Assembly (NCBI RefSeq): GCF_003966975.1
Contig: NZ_AP018437.1
Location: 372,001-436,000 of the forward strand
Source: Pelolinea submarina
Lineage (GTDB): Bacteria > Chloroflexota > Anaerolineae > Anaerolineales > Anaerolineaceae
DNA: 64,000 nt
Reading direction: 5' to 3'
Shown here piece after piece: positions 9,102-18,181 of the stretch. The position numbers and the translations under genes are program-made. Within the stretch, counting starts at the first letter, position 1, and every line of letters begins with the position of its first letter. A model generated the notes under the pieces. That model saw only the letters and a list, made by a program, of their open reading frames with translations, made no database searches and was not told the DNA's origin.

Positions 9102-10052
9102 TTATTGCCGCCTTTTGTTGTAATCCATGTCCATCCAGATGGCGAATAACATGGATTGAAAAGAAAAAGAAAAAATAAAGACCAGGATGATCAAGGTTGT
9201 CTGCGGGGCTTGACCATATCTATTGAAAAGAACAAAGAATCTCACCAACAGTGGAATTACCACGAAAAAGAACAGGAAGAATCCGAATCCGTAGAATAAT
9301 ACCAGGGGGTTGAAATCGCGCACGATGTAGCGTTTCCACAACCTGCGGAAAAACAACCGGATCAGCAATGCGCTGACCTCCGGGATGTATTTTCGCAACT
9401 TGATCTTGCTCTTCTCCTGTCCGTAAATAGGCCTGATCTCCACATCATCCACTTTGCAGCCCTGGATATTTAACATGCATAAAATATCAGCGTTATATCC
9501 AAACCCTTTTTTCATTTTTCGGATGGGGATCTTTGCCAGAGCAGTGTTCTTGATGACGGTATAACCGCATTGCGGATCCATAATGTAATAATATCCCGTC
9601 GCGAATTTGGTAAGAATCGTTAGGAGAGAATTGCCAAGGAGCCTGTAACGCGGCATCTTCTCGAACACATCCGGCTGCAGCAGACGGTTGCCTTTGACGT
9701 AATCAAGGTTTCTAATGATGATTGCTTCCAGTAATACCTTCAGGTCATCCGGATGCATCTGGTTGTCGCCGGCCATTACAGCTGTGTAATCAATTTCGGC
9801 ATCCTCCAAACTTTTGACGTAGCCATCAATGAGGGATTGCCCCAATCCTTGATTGACCTCATGGCGGATGAGGGTGATCTTGTCTGAATTCTTCATAAAG
9901 TCATTGACGATGGCAGGCGTTTTATCTGTGCTGCCGTCATCGATGACAATAATGCGGTCTACGTAATCGGGAATGCCTTTCAAAGTAAGAGGAAGCAGGA
10001 TCTCCTCATTCATGGCTGGAACAACTACGGCGATTCTCTTGGTCCTATACAT
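9102..10052 (-). CDS. Family 2 glycosyltransferase with C-terminal membrane helices
   Basis: The 316-residue protein starts MYRTKRIAVVVPAMNEE, the nucleotide-sugar-binding strand of GT2 enzymes. It has 'IIVIDDGSTDKTP' near residue 35 and the metal-binding 'VMAGDNQMHPDDL' (DxD-equivalent) near residue 93. Two hydrophobic segments at the C-terminus (near residues 250-280 and 285-305) anchor it to the membrane, as in DPM1/DPG synthase-like enzymes that build polyprenyl-phosphate sugars. It starts directly after the epimerase stop, so the two are co-transcribed. The sugar specificity cannot be read from the sequence. Confidence 0.88.
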   Translation of the reverse strand: MYRTKRIAVVVPAMNEEILLPLTLKGIPDYVDRIIVIDDGSTDKTPAIVNDFMKNSDKITLIRHEVNQGLGQSLIDGYVKSLEDAEIDYTAVMAGDNQMHPDDLKVLLEAIIIRNLDYVKGNRLLQPDVFEKMPRYRLLGNSLLTILTKFATGYYYIMDPQCGYTVIKNTALAKIPIRKMKKGFGYNADILCMLNIQGCKVDDVEIRPIYGQEKSKIKLRKYIPEVSALLIRLFFRRLWKRYIVRDFNPLVLFYGFGFFLFFFVVIPLLVRFFVLFNRYGQAPQTTLIILVFIFSFSFQSMLFAIWMDMDYNKRRQ

Positions 10053-10054
10053 GT

Positions 10055-11029
10055 CTAATTCTCAAAATCCTTGCTAAAGTAATCCTTTGACCATTCTATC
10101 GTCTTTGCCAGGCCTTTACTGAAATCGGTCAAAAAATCGATGCCAAGCCGTTCGCAGATCAAAGCGTTGTTAATATCGAATACTTTAATATCGCCCGGTG
10201 TCCAATCTTTATAAATGATTTCAAGTTCGTTGATACCAAGCTGCTCCGCTACCATGTCGGCCAATTCTTTGATGGTTACCTTGATGCCGGACGCGCAGTT
10301 GAAGACCATTCCCTTGGCCTCGCTCTTCTCGGCAGCCAAAATATTCGCTTTTACAACATCCTTTACATAAGTGAAGGAGCGCTCTTGAAGGCCGCTTCCG
10401 AAGATCACGATGGGTTCACCGTGCAGCATTTTCCGGACAAAGATGGAAACAACGCCGCCTACATCGGAGGATTCCTGCCGGGGCCCGTAGACGTGAAAAT
10501 AGCGCAAAACGGTCGTGTCCAAGCCGTAGATGTGCTCAAACACTTTTACATAACGTTCTCCAGCCAACTTTGAAACGCCGTAATAAGATGTGGGATTCAG
10601 CGGATGCTTTTCATCCTGCGGTTTATATTGCGGCTCGCCATATACGGAACCGGTGGAGGCGTGAACGAATTTTTTTACGCCGTGTTTGATTGACAGCTGG
10701 AGAAGATTTAACGTTCCACCGCCATTGATCTGTAAATCCATGCCAGGATCGCGCATGCAAATGGTTTTCTTGGATGCGGCCTCGTTGAAAATTACTTCAA
10801 CCCCCGGGAGTAGTTGGTCGAGTTTATCGTAATCTCGCGTATCACACTCAACTTCTTGAAAGTTCGGAAATTTTTTCAAGTGAGCAAGATTTTCGTGCTT
10901 TCCCGCGAAATAATTGTCTATGCTGATCGTTTCCACACCTAAATTGACCAGTTCTTCGACCAGATGGCTGCCAATGAAACCTGCTCCGCCAGTTACCAGC
11001 GCTTTCTTGAACCTGAATTGAGAATCCAT
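10055..11029 (-). CDS. NAD-dependent nucleotide-sugar epimerase/dehydratase (extended SDR)
   Basis: The 324-residue protein has the Rossmann glycine motif VTGGAGFIGSHLVEE at residues 12-26, an acidic residue at the end of strand 2 (SIDNYF) indicating NAD use, the catalytic Ser of 'HASTGSVYGE', and the YxxxK pair in 'SYYGVSKLAGERY'. Family members convert UDP- or other NDP-sugars (UDP-glucose 4-epimerase, UDP-glucuronate 4-epimerase or decarboxylase-like). It heads the leftward glycan operon with the glycosyltransferase two bases downstream. The 174-base gap to pepT is AT-rich and includes a reverse-strand TATAAT at 11080-11085. Confidence 0.9.
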   Translation of the reverse strand: MDSQFRFKKALVTGGAGFIGSHLVEELVNLGVETISIDNYFAGKHENLAHLKKFPNFQEVECDTRDYDKLDQLLPGVEVIFNEAASKKTICMRDPGMDLQINGGGTLNLLQLSIKHGVKKFVHASTGSVYGEPQYKPQDEKHPLNPTSYYGVSKLAGERYVKVFEHIYGLDTTVLRYFHVYGPRQESSDVGGVVSIFVRKMLHGEPIVIFGSGLQERSFTYVKDVVKANILAAEKSEAKGMVFNCASGIKVTIKELADMVAEQLGINELEIIYKDWTPGDIKVFDINNALICERLGIDFLTDFSKGLAKTIEWSKDYFSKDFEN

Positions 11030-11202
11030 ATTGAATAATTCCTAAAACTTCTTCCTTTCTATACTTTAATACTGAGTTAATTATAAGGATAATAATTGTG
11101 ATTGGATATCCGTTGCGCACAGAAATATTCCTTATAAATGTTTTTACATGGCATTTGCAAAAATCAACGACACGTATCTACCCGCTTGATTATCAAAACC
11201 GG

Positions 11203-12432
11203 CTATTTACTATACAACTCGATAATCTTCAATATCACCTGCACGGCCTTTTCCATAGTTTCCAGGTTAGCGTACTCGTAAGGCCCGTGGAAGTTGTGCC
11301 CGCCGGTGAACAGGTTGGGGGTGGGCAGACCCATATAGGAAAGCTGCGCGCCGTCCGTGCCGCCGCGGATGGGATTGTTGATGGGCGTGATGCCCAGTTC
11401 CAGCAGCGCCTGCTGGGCGGTTTCCACTACGTGGAAGACCGGTTCCAGTTTTTCGCGCATGTTGCGGTACTGCGGCTTGATCTTGACCTCAATGGTACCC
11501 TGACCGTACTTGCGGTTGATGAAGTCCGCGGCATCGCGCATGAGCGCTTCTTTGACGTCGAATTTTTTCGCGTCGTGGTCGCGGATCAAGTAAATGCCGG
11601 TGATCTCTTCGGTGCTGCCCTCGCTCATCTTGAGCAGGTGGAAAAAGCCTTCGCGCCCGGCGGTGAACTCAGGACGCTGTTCGATGGGCAGCATGGCATT
11701 GAATTCCATAAAGACCAGCTGCGCGTTGATCATCACGCCCTTGGCGTCGCCCGGATGCACGGATTTGCCGTGTACTGTCACGGTGGCCTGCGAAGCGTTG
11801 AAATTTTCGAACTCCAGCTCGCCCTGCTTGCCGCCGTCCAGCGTGTAGGCGAAATCAGCGCCGAAGGTGTCCACGTCGAAATGGGTGATGCCCATGCCGG
11901 TTTCCTCGTCGGGCGTGAAAGCCACGCGGATCTTGCCGTGCGGGATCTCCGGGTGGCCGAGTAAATAGGCCATGGCGGTAATGATTTCCGACACACCGGA
12001 TTTATCGTCCGCGCCCAACAGGGTAGTGCCGTCGGTGGTGATAAGCGTCTGTCCGACGTAATCGCTCAATTCCGGGAATTCTTTGGGGGACAGGACCATG
12101 CCGGCTTTGCCCTTCAGCGGAATGTCGCCGCCGTCGTAATGCTCGATGATCTGCGGCTTGATGCCTTCGCCATTGAAATCCGGGCTGGTGTCGATGTGCG
12201 CCAGGAAGCCGATCACCGGCAGTTTCTTGTCGGTTGTCGCTGGTAAGGTGGCGGTCAGGAAGCATTGCTCGTTCAATTCCACGTCCTGCAGGCCCAGGTC
12301 TTTCAACTCTTTCTCCAGCAGGCGTGCCAGATCCCATTGGACGTCGGTGGTGGGGGTGCGGTCGAGGATGAATTCATCCGATTGCGTGTTGATTTTGATG
12401 TAACGTAAAAAACGGTCGAGAACTTCCGTCAT
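11203..12432 (-). CDS. pepT: Peptidase T (tripeptide aminopeptidase)
   Basis: The 409-residue M20B metallopeptidase removes the N-terminal residue from tripeptides in the cytoplasm. Visible landmarks are the zinc ligand motif LAHIDTSPD (near residue 78), TTDGTTLLGADDKSG (second ligand Asp), catalytic Glu pair in 'FTPDEETGMG' (near 173), DVDTFGADFAYTLDGG, and the late 'GGTDGAQLSYMGLPTPNLF' with a ligand His in TGGHNFHG. Length and order match PepT over its whole length. It is transcribed leftward ahead of the glycan genes but separated from them by 173 bases. Confidence 0.95.
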   Translation of the reverse strand: MTEVLDRFLRYIKINTQSDEFILDRTPTTDVQWDLARLLEKELKDLGLQDVELNEQCFLTATLPATTDKKLPVIGFLAHIDTSPDFNGEGIKPQIIEHYDGGDIPLKGKAGMVLSPKEFPELSDYVGQTLITTDGTTLLGADDKSGVSEIITAMAYLLGHPEIPHGKIRVAFTPDEETGMGITHFDVDTFGADFAYTLDGGKQGELEFENFNASQATVTVHGKSVHPGDAKGVMINAQLVFMEFNAMLPIEQRPEFTAGREGFFHLLKMSEGSTEEITGIYLIRDHDAKKFDVKEALMRDAADFINRKYGQGTIEVKIKPQYRNMREKLEPVFHVVETAQQALLELGITPINNPIRGGTDGAQLSYMGLPTPNLFTGGHNFHGPYEYANLETMEKAVQVILKIIELYSK

Positions 12433-12538
12433 GATTGTTTTTCTCCTGTAACTTATGATGATTTATCTTATCCTCACTCCAATGAAATCGCAAGTTACAG
12501 CCCGCTAAGAATTGCGAAATTAAAGGCCATCGGCTACA

Positions 12539-13555
12539 ATGACAGGCATGACTTGGAATTTGATGGGACATGACTGGGCGGAGGAGATGCTGCGCCAACA
12601 TATCACCACCGGGCAGATGAGGCACGCTTATTTGTTCAGCGGGCCGCGCGGGGTTGGGCGGCGCAGTCTGGCGCTGCGATTCGCGCAGGCGATTAACTGT
12701 ATCCAGCCGACAGCGCCCGGGCAGCCCTGCGGGGAATGCCGTATCTGCCGCCAGATCGAGGCCATGCAGCAGGCCGATTTGAACATCCTGCAATCGGCCC
12801 AGGAGGGCGATACCCTCAAGGTCGAAGCTGTGCGCGAACTGCAGCACATGCTCTCGCTGGCGCCTTATGAAAGCAATTACCGCGTGGCTTTGCTGCTGCG
12901 CTTTGAAGAAGCCAATGATAGCGCCCAGAACGCGCTGCTGAAAACTCTGGAAGAACCCAACGCGCGTGTGGTCCTGCTGGTCACGGCCGATGACCCCGAA
13001 AATCTGCTGCCCACCATCACCTCGCGCTGTGAGCTGCTGCGCTTGCGCCCCATGGCGCCCGCCGCCCTTTCGGCTGAGCTGCAAACGCGCCGTTCGCTGG
13101 AACATGTACAGGCAGACCTGATCGCGCAGATTTCCGGCGGCCGGCCGGGTTATGCCTTGCGCCTGGTGGACACGCCTGACCTCTTAGCGGAGCGGCAACA
13201 GGCCATGCAAGACTGCCTAAACCTGCTGGGCCTTTCGCGCCTGGAACGCATGTCTTTCGTGGAGAGTCTGACAAAGAACCGCGTTCGTGCGGAAGCCAAA
13301 GGCGACCTGCGCGGCGAGCTGACGGCCTGGCTGTCTTTCTGGCGGGATGTGATGCTGGCCGGCTTGGATAATCCAACCCAGTTGACCAACCTGGATTACC
13401 AATCCGAAATCCAGCAAGTGGCTGCGCGCACTGACACGCAAGCTGCTGCGCGTCTGGTAGCCGCTCTGGAGCACAGCTTCGTGCGCCTCAATAATGCCAA
13501 CCTGCAGGTTATGCTGGATAATCTGCTGCTGGATTGGCCTTCGCTGAACATGTAG
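12539..13555 (+). CDS. holB: DNA polymerase III delta prime subunit
   Basis: The 338-residue AAA+ clamp-loader protein has the N-terminal Walker A region HAYLFSGPRGVGRRSLALRF (near residues 30-50), a Cys4 zinc module (C.....CGECRICR near 60-72), 'FEEANDSAQNALLKTLEEP' and the SRC motif 'TITSRCELLRL'. The P-loop has GRRS in place of GKT/S, so the Lys that binds phosphate is missing. That fits a stator-like delta prime subunit that does not hydrolyse ATP. An in-frame ATG at 12548 is an alternative start. No clear ribosome binding site is visible. It ends in a bidirectional terminator shared with the MFS gene. Confidence 0.85.
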   Translation: MTGMTWNLMGHDWAEEMLRQHITTGQMRHAYLFSGPRGVGRRSLALRFAQAINCIQPTAPGQPCGECRICRQIEAMQQADLNILQSAQEGDTLKVEAVRELQHMLSLAPYESNYRVALLLRFEEANDSAQNALLKTLEEPNARVVLLVTADDPENLLPTITSRCELLRLRPMAPAALSAELQTRRSLEHVQADLIAQISGGRPGYALRLVDTPDLLAERQQAMQDCLNLLGLSRLERMSFVESLTKNRVRAEAKGDLRGELTAWLSFWRDVMLAGLDNPTQLTNLDYQSEIQQVAARTDTQAAARLVAALEHSFVRLNNANLQVMLDNLLLDWPSLNM

Positions 13556-13566
13556 AAGAAATGAAT

Positions 13567-13600
13567 AAAAAAGCCGGCTGGAATTAGCCGGCTTTTTTAT
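13567..13600. terminator. Bidirectional rho-independent terminator between holB and the MFS gene
   Basis: AAAAAAGCCGGCT and AGCCGGCTTTTTT form a strong stem with loop GGAATT. A-run and T-run on opposite sides allow termination of both convergent genes. Confidence 0.9.
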
Positions 13601-13617
13601 TCAAGAATTGGTCTGGT

Positions 13618-14853
13618 CTATGCCTGCGGGGAGCTGTTTTTACGCTGGTTGTTGATGTAAAGCAGCATGCCGATGACGAAGCCGACGATGACGAAGTAAG
13701 CCATCTGGCGGAACAGCACCACCGAGCCGGAATGCTCATAGATAAAACCGCTGATGAGCGAGCCGGTGCCCACACCCAACCCCGAATAGATGCCGCCGCG
13801 GATGGCTTGCGCGGTGGTGCCCAACGATTTAGGCGCGCGCGCGTTGACGTAAGCCACGCCGCCGGATTGGATCAACGCATAGCCCGCGCCGCCAAAGACC
13901 TGGAAGAATGGAATCGCGTTGGGGTTTTTAATTACCGAAAGACCGAATAACCAGGCAAACAGGACCAGGAAAGAGAACAACATCATTTTCTGCGGGCCGA
14001 GTCTCCTTTGCAGTTTATCGGCAATGCTGAAGGTTACGATTTCACCGACCAGTGAGATGGATAAGGCAATACCCATCAGTGTGGAGCTGCCGCCCAGTGA
14101 CTGGATATGCAGGAATAGAAAATTTCCGATGGCGGACTCGCCGATGCCCCAAATGATGATCATGGCCAGGAATGGCAGGAACCCGGGCAGGCGTAGCATT
14201 TCCCAGATCATATTCAGCGTGGGTGATTTTTCGTCAGGGTCGCTGTGCTTCTTCTTTGTATCCGGCATGTTGATGGTGTTGATCAGGAACAGTCCCAGGA
14301 AGAAGATTTCCACGTAAAAAATGACTTTCAGCCCAATGCCGAGGTGGTCGATCAAAAAGCCGGTTACCAGTACCATCAACCCCCAACCGATAGAACCGCC
14401 TACGCGGATCTTGCCGTAATTTTGCGGGTTTTCCAGCGAAGTCAGTGTAGTCTGGTCCATGATCGAATTGAAGGGTGCGTTGATGATCGAATAGGCTACT
14501 ACAATGGGCAGGAAGGCTACAAAGGACTTGGCGATGGGGAAGACTGCCATCACCCCGATCAGACCTAAAGCACTTAGCCGCAGGACAGTCTTATGCTGCT
14601 TGGAGACATCCGACAGGAAGGCGAATAAAATGCTGCTGACCATGGAAATGAAATAGGGAATGCTGCTCAACTGCCCGATCTGGGTGCCTTTCAAGCTGAC
14701 ACTTTCGTAGTAAACGCTGATGTAGGGCATAAAAGCGGCCGCACCGGCCCAGAAGATAAAGTAGGAAATCCACAGGTTCAATTGAATCCCCTTGGGCGTA
14801 TTGAAAAAAGCTTTTCCGCGCGCGAATAAACCGGAGGATTGTGAAGGATGCAT
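13618..14853 (-). CDS. MFS transporter, LacY/3-phenylpropionate (MFS_1-like) type
   Basis: The 411-residue protein has 12 hydrophobic helices. The opening WISYFIFWAGAAAFMPYISV and 'LKGTQIGQLSSIPYF' match the branch of the major facilitator superfamily that includes 3-phenylpropionic acid and nucleoside/oligosaccharide symporters. The conserved loop between helices 2 and 3 reads AFLSDVSKQHK. A central cytoplasmic loop carries charged residues (KKKHSDPDEKS, near residue 200). The substrate cannot be assigned. It is monocistronic, with a terminator at its 3' end. Confidence 0.85.
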   Translation of the reverse strand: MHPSQSSGLFARGKAFFNTPKGIQLNLWISYFIFWAGAAAFMPYISVYYESVSLKGTQIGQLSSIPYFISMVSSILFAFLSDVSKQHKTVLRLSALGLIGVMAVFPIAKSFVAFLPIVVAYSIINAPFNSIMDQTTLTSLENPQNYGKIRVGGSIGWGLMVLVTGFLIDHLGIGLKVIFYVEIFFLGLFLINTINMPDTKKKHSDPDEKSPTLNMIWEMLRLPGFLPFLAMIIIWGIGESAIGNFLFLHIQSLGGSSTLMGIALSISLVGEIVTFSIADKLQRRLGPQKMMLFSFLVLFAWLFGLSVIKNPNAIPFFQVFGGAGYALIQSGGVAYVNARAPKSLGTTAQAIRGGIYSGLGVGTGSLISGFIYEHSGSVVLFRQMAYFVIVGFVIGMLLYINNQRKNSSPQA

Positions 14854-14900
14854 AATGTCTGGTACCTTTTTCTTCGATTAGGTTTTGCTCAAATGAATAA

Positions 14901-16298
14901 CTAAAATTCCACCACTTCGCCGTATTCGGGATAGCGCACAGGCTGAATGCCGGCTTCTTTCATTTTACCCATTAAAATAGCTGCTGCATCTTCTTCGCCG
15001 TGTATCAGGAAGATTTCCTGCAATCCGTTGGCATTGGCTGCCTGAGCGTATTTCAACAACATGGTTTGGCCGGCGTGCGCGGATAAGCCGCCGATGGTGG
15101 CAATTTCCGCTTTCACGGGCACTTCTTCGCCGAAGATGCGCACTTTGTTCTGGCGTTCGGCCAGGCGGCGGCCCAGGGTATAGGGCGCCTGCCAGGACAC
15201 GATGCAGATCGTGCTGCGAGGGTCTTCAATGTTGTGCACCAGGTGATGCAAAATGCGTCCGGTCTCAGCCATGCCGGAAGCGGAAATAATTACAGCCGGT
15301 CCCTCAAGGGTGTTAATGGCTTTGGATTCTTCCACGGAATGCGTGTAAGTCAGTCCCGGAAAATCCAGGGCGGGATGGCGGCCGGTCTGTATGAATTGGT
15401 GGGTTTCATCGTCGAAATAGTCGGGGTGTTTGCGGAAGATGTCGGAGGCACGCACGGCCAGCGGGCTGTCTACGAAAACCGGCAGGTGCGGAATCTCGCC
15501 CTCGGTAATCATACGGTTGAGGTCGTACACCAATTCCTGGGTGCGCCCAACCGCGAAAGCCGGGATCACGATCTTACCGCCGCGCGATTGGGTTTTTTTG
15601 ACCACGTCGCGGAACTCAATGTAAGCTTCATCCGGATCGCGGTGAGGCTTGTCGCCATAGGTGCATTCCATCAAGAGGATATTGACGTCCTCAGGCAGAA
15701 CCGGGTCAGCCAGCAGCGGCAGTTTGTAGCGGCCGATATCTCCGGAGAACCATAGCCGCTTTTTCTGCCCTTTCTCCTGGATATCCAGAACGACTGCGGC
15801 GGATCCCAGAATATGCCCTGCATCCACCAGACGGGCCGTCACACCCGGAATGGGCTCAAAAGGTGTGTTATATCCTACTTCCTGAAACAACTCAGGAACC
15901 CGTTCCGCATCGGCAATAGTATAGAGCGGTTCAACCAGCGGGTCGCCGTGTTTGCGTTTTTTCTTATTAATATATTCGGCATCTTCTTCGTAGATGTGCC
16001 CGGAATCGCGCAGCATGATGCTGGCCAGATCAGCCGTGGGCGGGGTGGTGTAGATGGGATTGTGATAGCCCTGTTTCACCAGGTTGGGCAAATTACCGGA
16101 GTGATCGATGTGCGCGTGCGAAAGGATCAGCGCGTCGATTTCGCGGGGATCAAAGGGAAAGGTTGCGTTGCGTTCGTAAAAATCACGCCGGCGCCCCTGG
16201 AAGATACCGCATTCCAAAAGCAGCTTCTTACCATTGATCTCCAGTAGATGCTGTGATCCGGTGACTGTCCGTGCCGCCCCGTAAAATCGTATTTTCAT
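14901..16298 (-). CDS. Beta-CASP metallo-beta-lactamase RNA nuclease (RNase J/CPSF73-like)
   Basis: The 465-residue protein has the MBL metal motif SHAHIDHSGNLP (near residue 59), a second His in 'AGHILGSA', the Asp of 'FSGDIGR', and beta-CASP motifs 'LLMECTYGD' (motif A), 'VDSPLA', 'IISASGMAETGR' (motif B) and 'LSAHAGQ' (motif C). Members of this group (Ysh1/CPSF-type bacterial proteins) cleave RNA. A PRK-type Rossmann-like tail with 'IFLIHGEEDAA' ends the protein. Its ATG overlaps the stop of the RNase D gene in ATGA, so two ribonucleases are translationally coupled. Confidence 0.92.
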   Translation of the reverse strand: MKIRFYGAARTVTGSQHLLEINGKKLLLECGIFQGRRRDFYERNATFPFDPREIDALILSHAHIDHSGNLPNLVKQGYHNPIYTTPPTADLASIMLRDSGHIYEEDAEYINKKKRKHGDPLVEPLYTIADAERVPELFQEVGYNTPFEPIPGVTARLVDAGHILGSAAVVLDIQEKGQKKRLWFSGDIGRYKLPLLADPVLPEDVNILLMECTYGDKPHRDPDEAYIEFRDVVKKTQSRGGKIVIPAFAVGRTQELVYDLNRMITEGEIPHLPVFVDSPLAVRASDIFRKHPDYFDDETHQFIQTGRHPALDFPGLTYTHSVEESKAINTLEGPAVIISASGMAETGRILHHLVHNIEDPRSTICIVSWQAPYTLGRRLAERQNKVRIFGEEVPVKAEIATIGGLSAHAGQTMLLKYAQAANANGLQEIFLIHGEEDAAAILMGKMKEAGIQPVRYPEYGEVVEF

Positions 16299-17440
16299 TT
16301 GCTTTTTTCCCGTTGAATAACTTCAAGAATATCCGCGCCGAAGTGTTCATAGCGCCAGGGAATTTCAGCCATGAGGGATTGTAATTCCTCTGAATTGGAT
16401 GGCTTAGCTCCAACAATGTTTTCCAGAATGTCGCGCGGAAGGATGATATCTGATTGTACGCCCATTTTCAAGCCCGCTTGCTTGCGCCATACTTTCATGG
16501 CATCCAGCCGGTTAAGGTAGGAAGACGATGGGCGTTTATGGGTCTTGATTTGAATAGGCGGTGCTTTCAAACCGGCGGTCACCACATCTAATATCCCATC
16601 GGCGTAGCGCTCGACCAGTTTCGGCGAAATTTCCTTAATGCACTTCAACTCATCCAGACTACGCGGGCAGGCCTGTGCTATTGCCAGAAGTGCGGAATTG
16701 CCGATCACTTTGAAAAGCGGGCGGTTGAATTTGCGCGCCAGTTTATCGCGGAATTGGCAAAGGGCTTCCAGAACACTCAACTGCTGCGGATCCAAGTGCT
16801 GGTAACCGCTCACTTGATTGTAGCAAAGCGCTTCTTTGTGATTGGGCTCAACGCGGCACAACCGCTCAAAATCCTCATGTGCCAGTTCCAGCAGGCCTTT
16901 TTCCACCAGAGCCTTATACAGGTAATCCCGCAGCGGCAGGAGAAAATGGGTGTCCATGCGTGCGTAATGCAGCATTTCTTCGCTTAAGGGGCGTTTACCC
17001 CAATTGGCTTTTTGAAAGCTCTTGCCCTGGTCGACACCAAATAATTCTTCCAGTAAATTGGAGAGCCCTAACTTGGATAAACCCAATATGCGTGCGGCTT
17101 GCATGGTGTCAAACAGGTTTCTAAAGGTGTAGCCGAAGTCGCGTTTCATGCACAGGATGTCATATTCTGCAGCGTGGAATATTTTTTCGATCGATTCATC
17201 TGCGAAGACGGCATCCAGTGATGGCAGGCCCATGTCGGCCAACCCGTCCAACACATAGTCTTCTCCATTTGCGGAAATCTGAATCAGACAAACCTGTTCC
17301 CGGTAGGCATACAGGCTGTTGGATTCGGTATCCACAGCAATTTGCTTTTCTCGTTTCAGGGTCTGCAGAGTTTCTGCCAATGCGGTGTCTTGATCGACCC
17401 AGATGACCGCGCTTTCCAATACACTATCCATACCAGCCAT
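16295..17440 (-). CDS. rnd: Ribonuclease D with HRDC domain
   Basis: The 381-residue protein has DEDD exonuclease motifs 'QIAVDTESNSLYAY' (Exo I, D and E), 'FHAAEYDILCMKRDFG' (Exo II) and 'EEMLHYARMDTHFLLPL' (Exo III, with Tyr and Asp). A helical HRDC domain follows near residues 205-290. RNase D trims the 3' ends of tRNA and other small RNAs. The longest frame starts at a TTG at 17458; ATGs at 17440 and 17431 are better starts. The stop overlaps the beta-CASP nuclease start. The terminator of the upstream gene lies immediately before it. Confidence 0.9.
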   Translation of the reverse strand: MAGMDSVLESAVIWVDQDTALAETLQTLKREKQIAVDTESNSLYAYREQVCLIQISANGEDYVLDGLADMGLPSLDAVFADESIEKIFHAAEYDILCMKRDFGYTFRNLFDTMQAARILGLSKLGLSNLLEELFGVDQGKSFQKANWGKRPLSEEMLHYARMDTHFLLPLRDYLYKALVEKGLLELAHEDFERLCRVEPNHKEALCYNQVSGYQHLDPQQLSVLEALCQFRDKLARKFNRPLFKVIGNSALLAIAQACPRSLDELKCIKEISPKLVERYADGILDVVTAGLKAPPIQIKTHKRPSSSYLNRLDAMKVWRKQAGLKMGVQSDIILPRDILENIVGAKPSNSEELQSLMAEIPWRYEHFGADILEVIQREKSK

Positions 17441-17456
17441 TATAGTATGGGTTGGC

Positions 17457-17489
17457 AAAAAAAATAGCCAGGCTGGTGGAAGCCTGGCT
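17457..17489 (-). terminator. Rho-independent terminator of the 17508-18158 gene
   Basis: On the reverse strand AGCCAGGCT, loop TCCACC and AGCCTGGCT form a nine-base stem, followed by ATTTTTTTT. It lies 19 bases after the stop codon and directly before rnd, so rnd must have its own promoter or depend on read-through. Confidence 0.85.
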
Positions 17490-17507
17490 GATTAAAAAAA
17501 TCTCGTT

Positions 17508-18158
17508 TTAGTAGCGGAATGGTTCGTTTTGTGATTTGGTTTGTGTGTTCAGCGGCTGAAATCCACTGGGCATGGGCTGCGGGTTGTCGTTGAAGCCGAA
17601 TGAACGTTTAGGCGTTCTGACGACTTTCTGAATTTTACTGACAGGCTGTTCCAACTTAGGGTTGAAGGCATAAATCAGAGAAGCGATGATCATAATGCGG
17701 ATGATCCACACACCCAGCGACACCAATACGGGAATGACGGTGACGAAGGTCAGCGGATCCAGCACCATAATGCTGTCAGCCGGTTGGTTGTAAAGCGTGA
17801 CACTGACACCCCACCAGGTCAACCCGGCGTTCATGGTGGCCGCTACGACCCAGGCGCCCAATAAGTACCAGCCGGCGCGATTGTTTTTATCGCTGGATCC
17901 CGATAGCAGGCTGGCGATGCCGGCGAAGTCCATGCCGCAGAAAGCCAGCGCCAGAATGGTGGACCAGCGCATTGCGCCCATACCGTTGCCGCCCAGCATT
18001 TCCCGCAGGGCGAAGTCGGTGGTGCTGAAATTAAATACTTCAAAAGCAAACAGGGCCGCGATCATGATCAGGGTATAAACGTTGATGGAGCGGCTGCGCA
18101 GGTCATCCAGGAATTTGGTGGACATGCGGTTGATTTTTTGGCTGGTGGTCAGGTTCAT
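17508..18158 (-). CDS. Four-helix membrane protein of unknown function
   Basis: The 216-residue protein has a basic N-terminus, then hydrophobic helices near residues 29-45, 64-85, 95-117 and 135-165, and a polar, Pro- and Gln-rich cytoplasmic tail of about 45 residues (PKRSFGFNDNPQPMPSG). No family was recognised. A GGAGG site lies seven bases before the ATG. The gene is monocistronic. Its consensus promoter is overlapped by a perfect palindrome, so it is probably switched by a repressor. The same operator half-site recurs at the phage-derived operon promoter near 27240. Confidence 0.65.
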   Translation of the reverse strand: MNLTTSQKINRMSTKFLDDLRSRSINVYTLIMIAALFAFEVFNFSTTDFALREMLGGNGMGAMRWSTILALAFCGMDFAGIASLLSGSSDKNNRAGWYLLGAWVVAATMNAGLTWWGVSVTLYNQPADSIMVLDPLTFVTVIPVLVSLGVWIIRIMIIASLIYAFNPKLEQPVSKIQKVVRTPKRSFGFNDNPQPMPSGFQPLNTQTKSQNEPFRY

Positions 18159-18181
18159 GGCATCCTCCGGTTTAGATAATA

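Noticed and set aside
11098-11964. 288-codon open frame opposite pepT
   Set aside because: Antisense of a gene with full PepT motifs; composition is that of a shadow frame.
17431-17444. TATAAT at the start of rnd suggesting a leaderless transcript
   Set aside because: No acceptable minus 35 box lies upstream, only the terminator of the preceding gene; one box alone is weak evidence.
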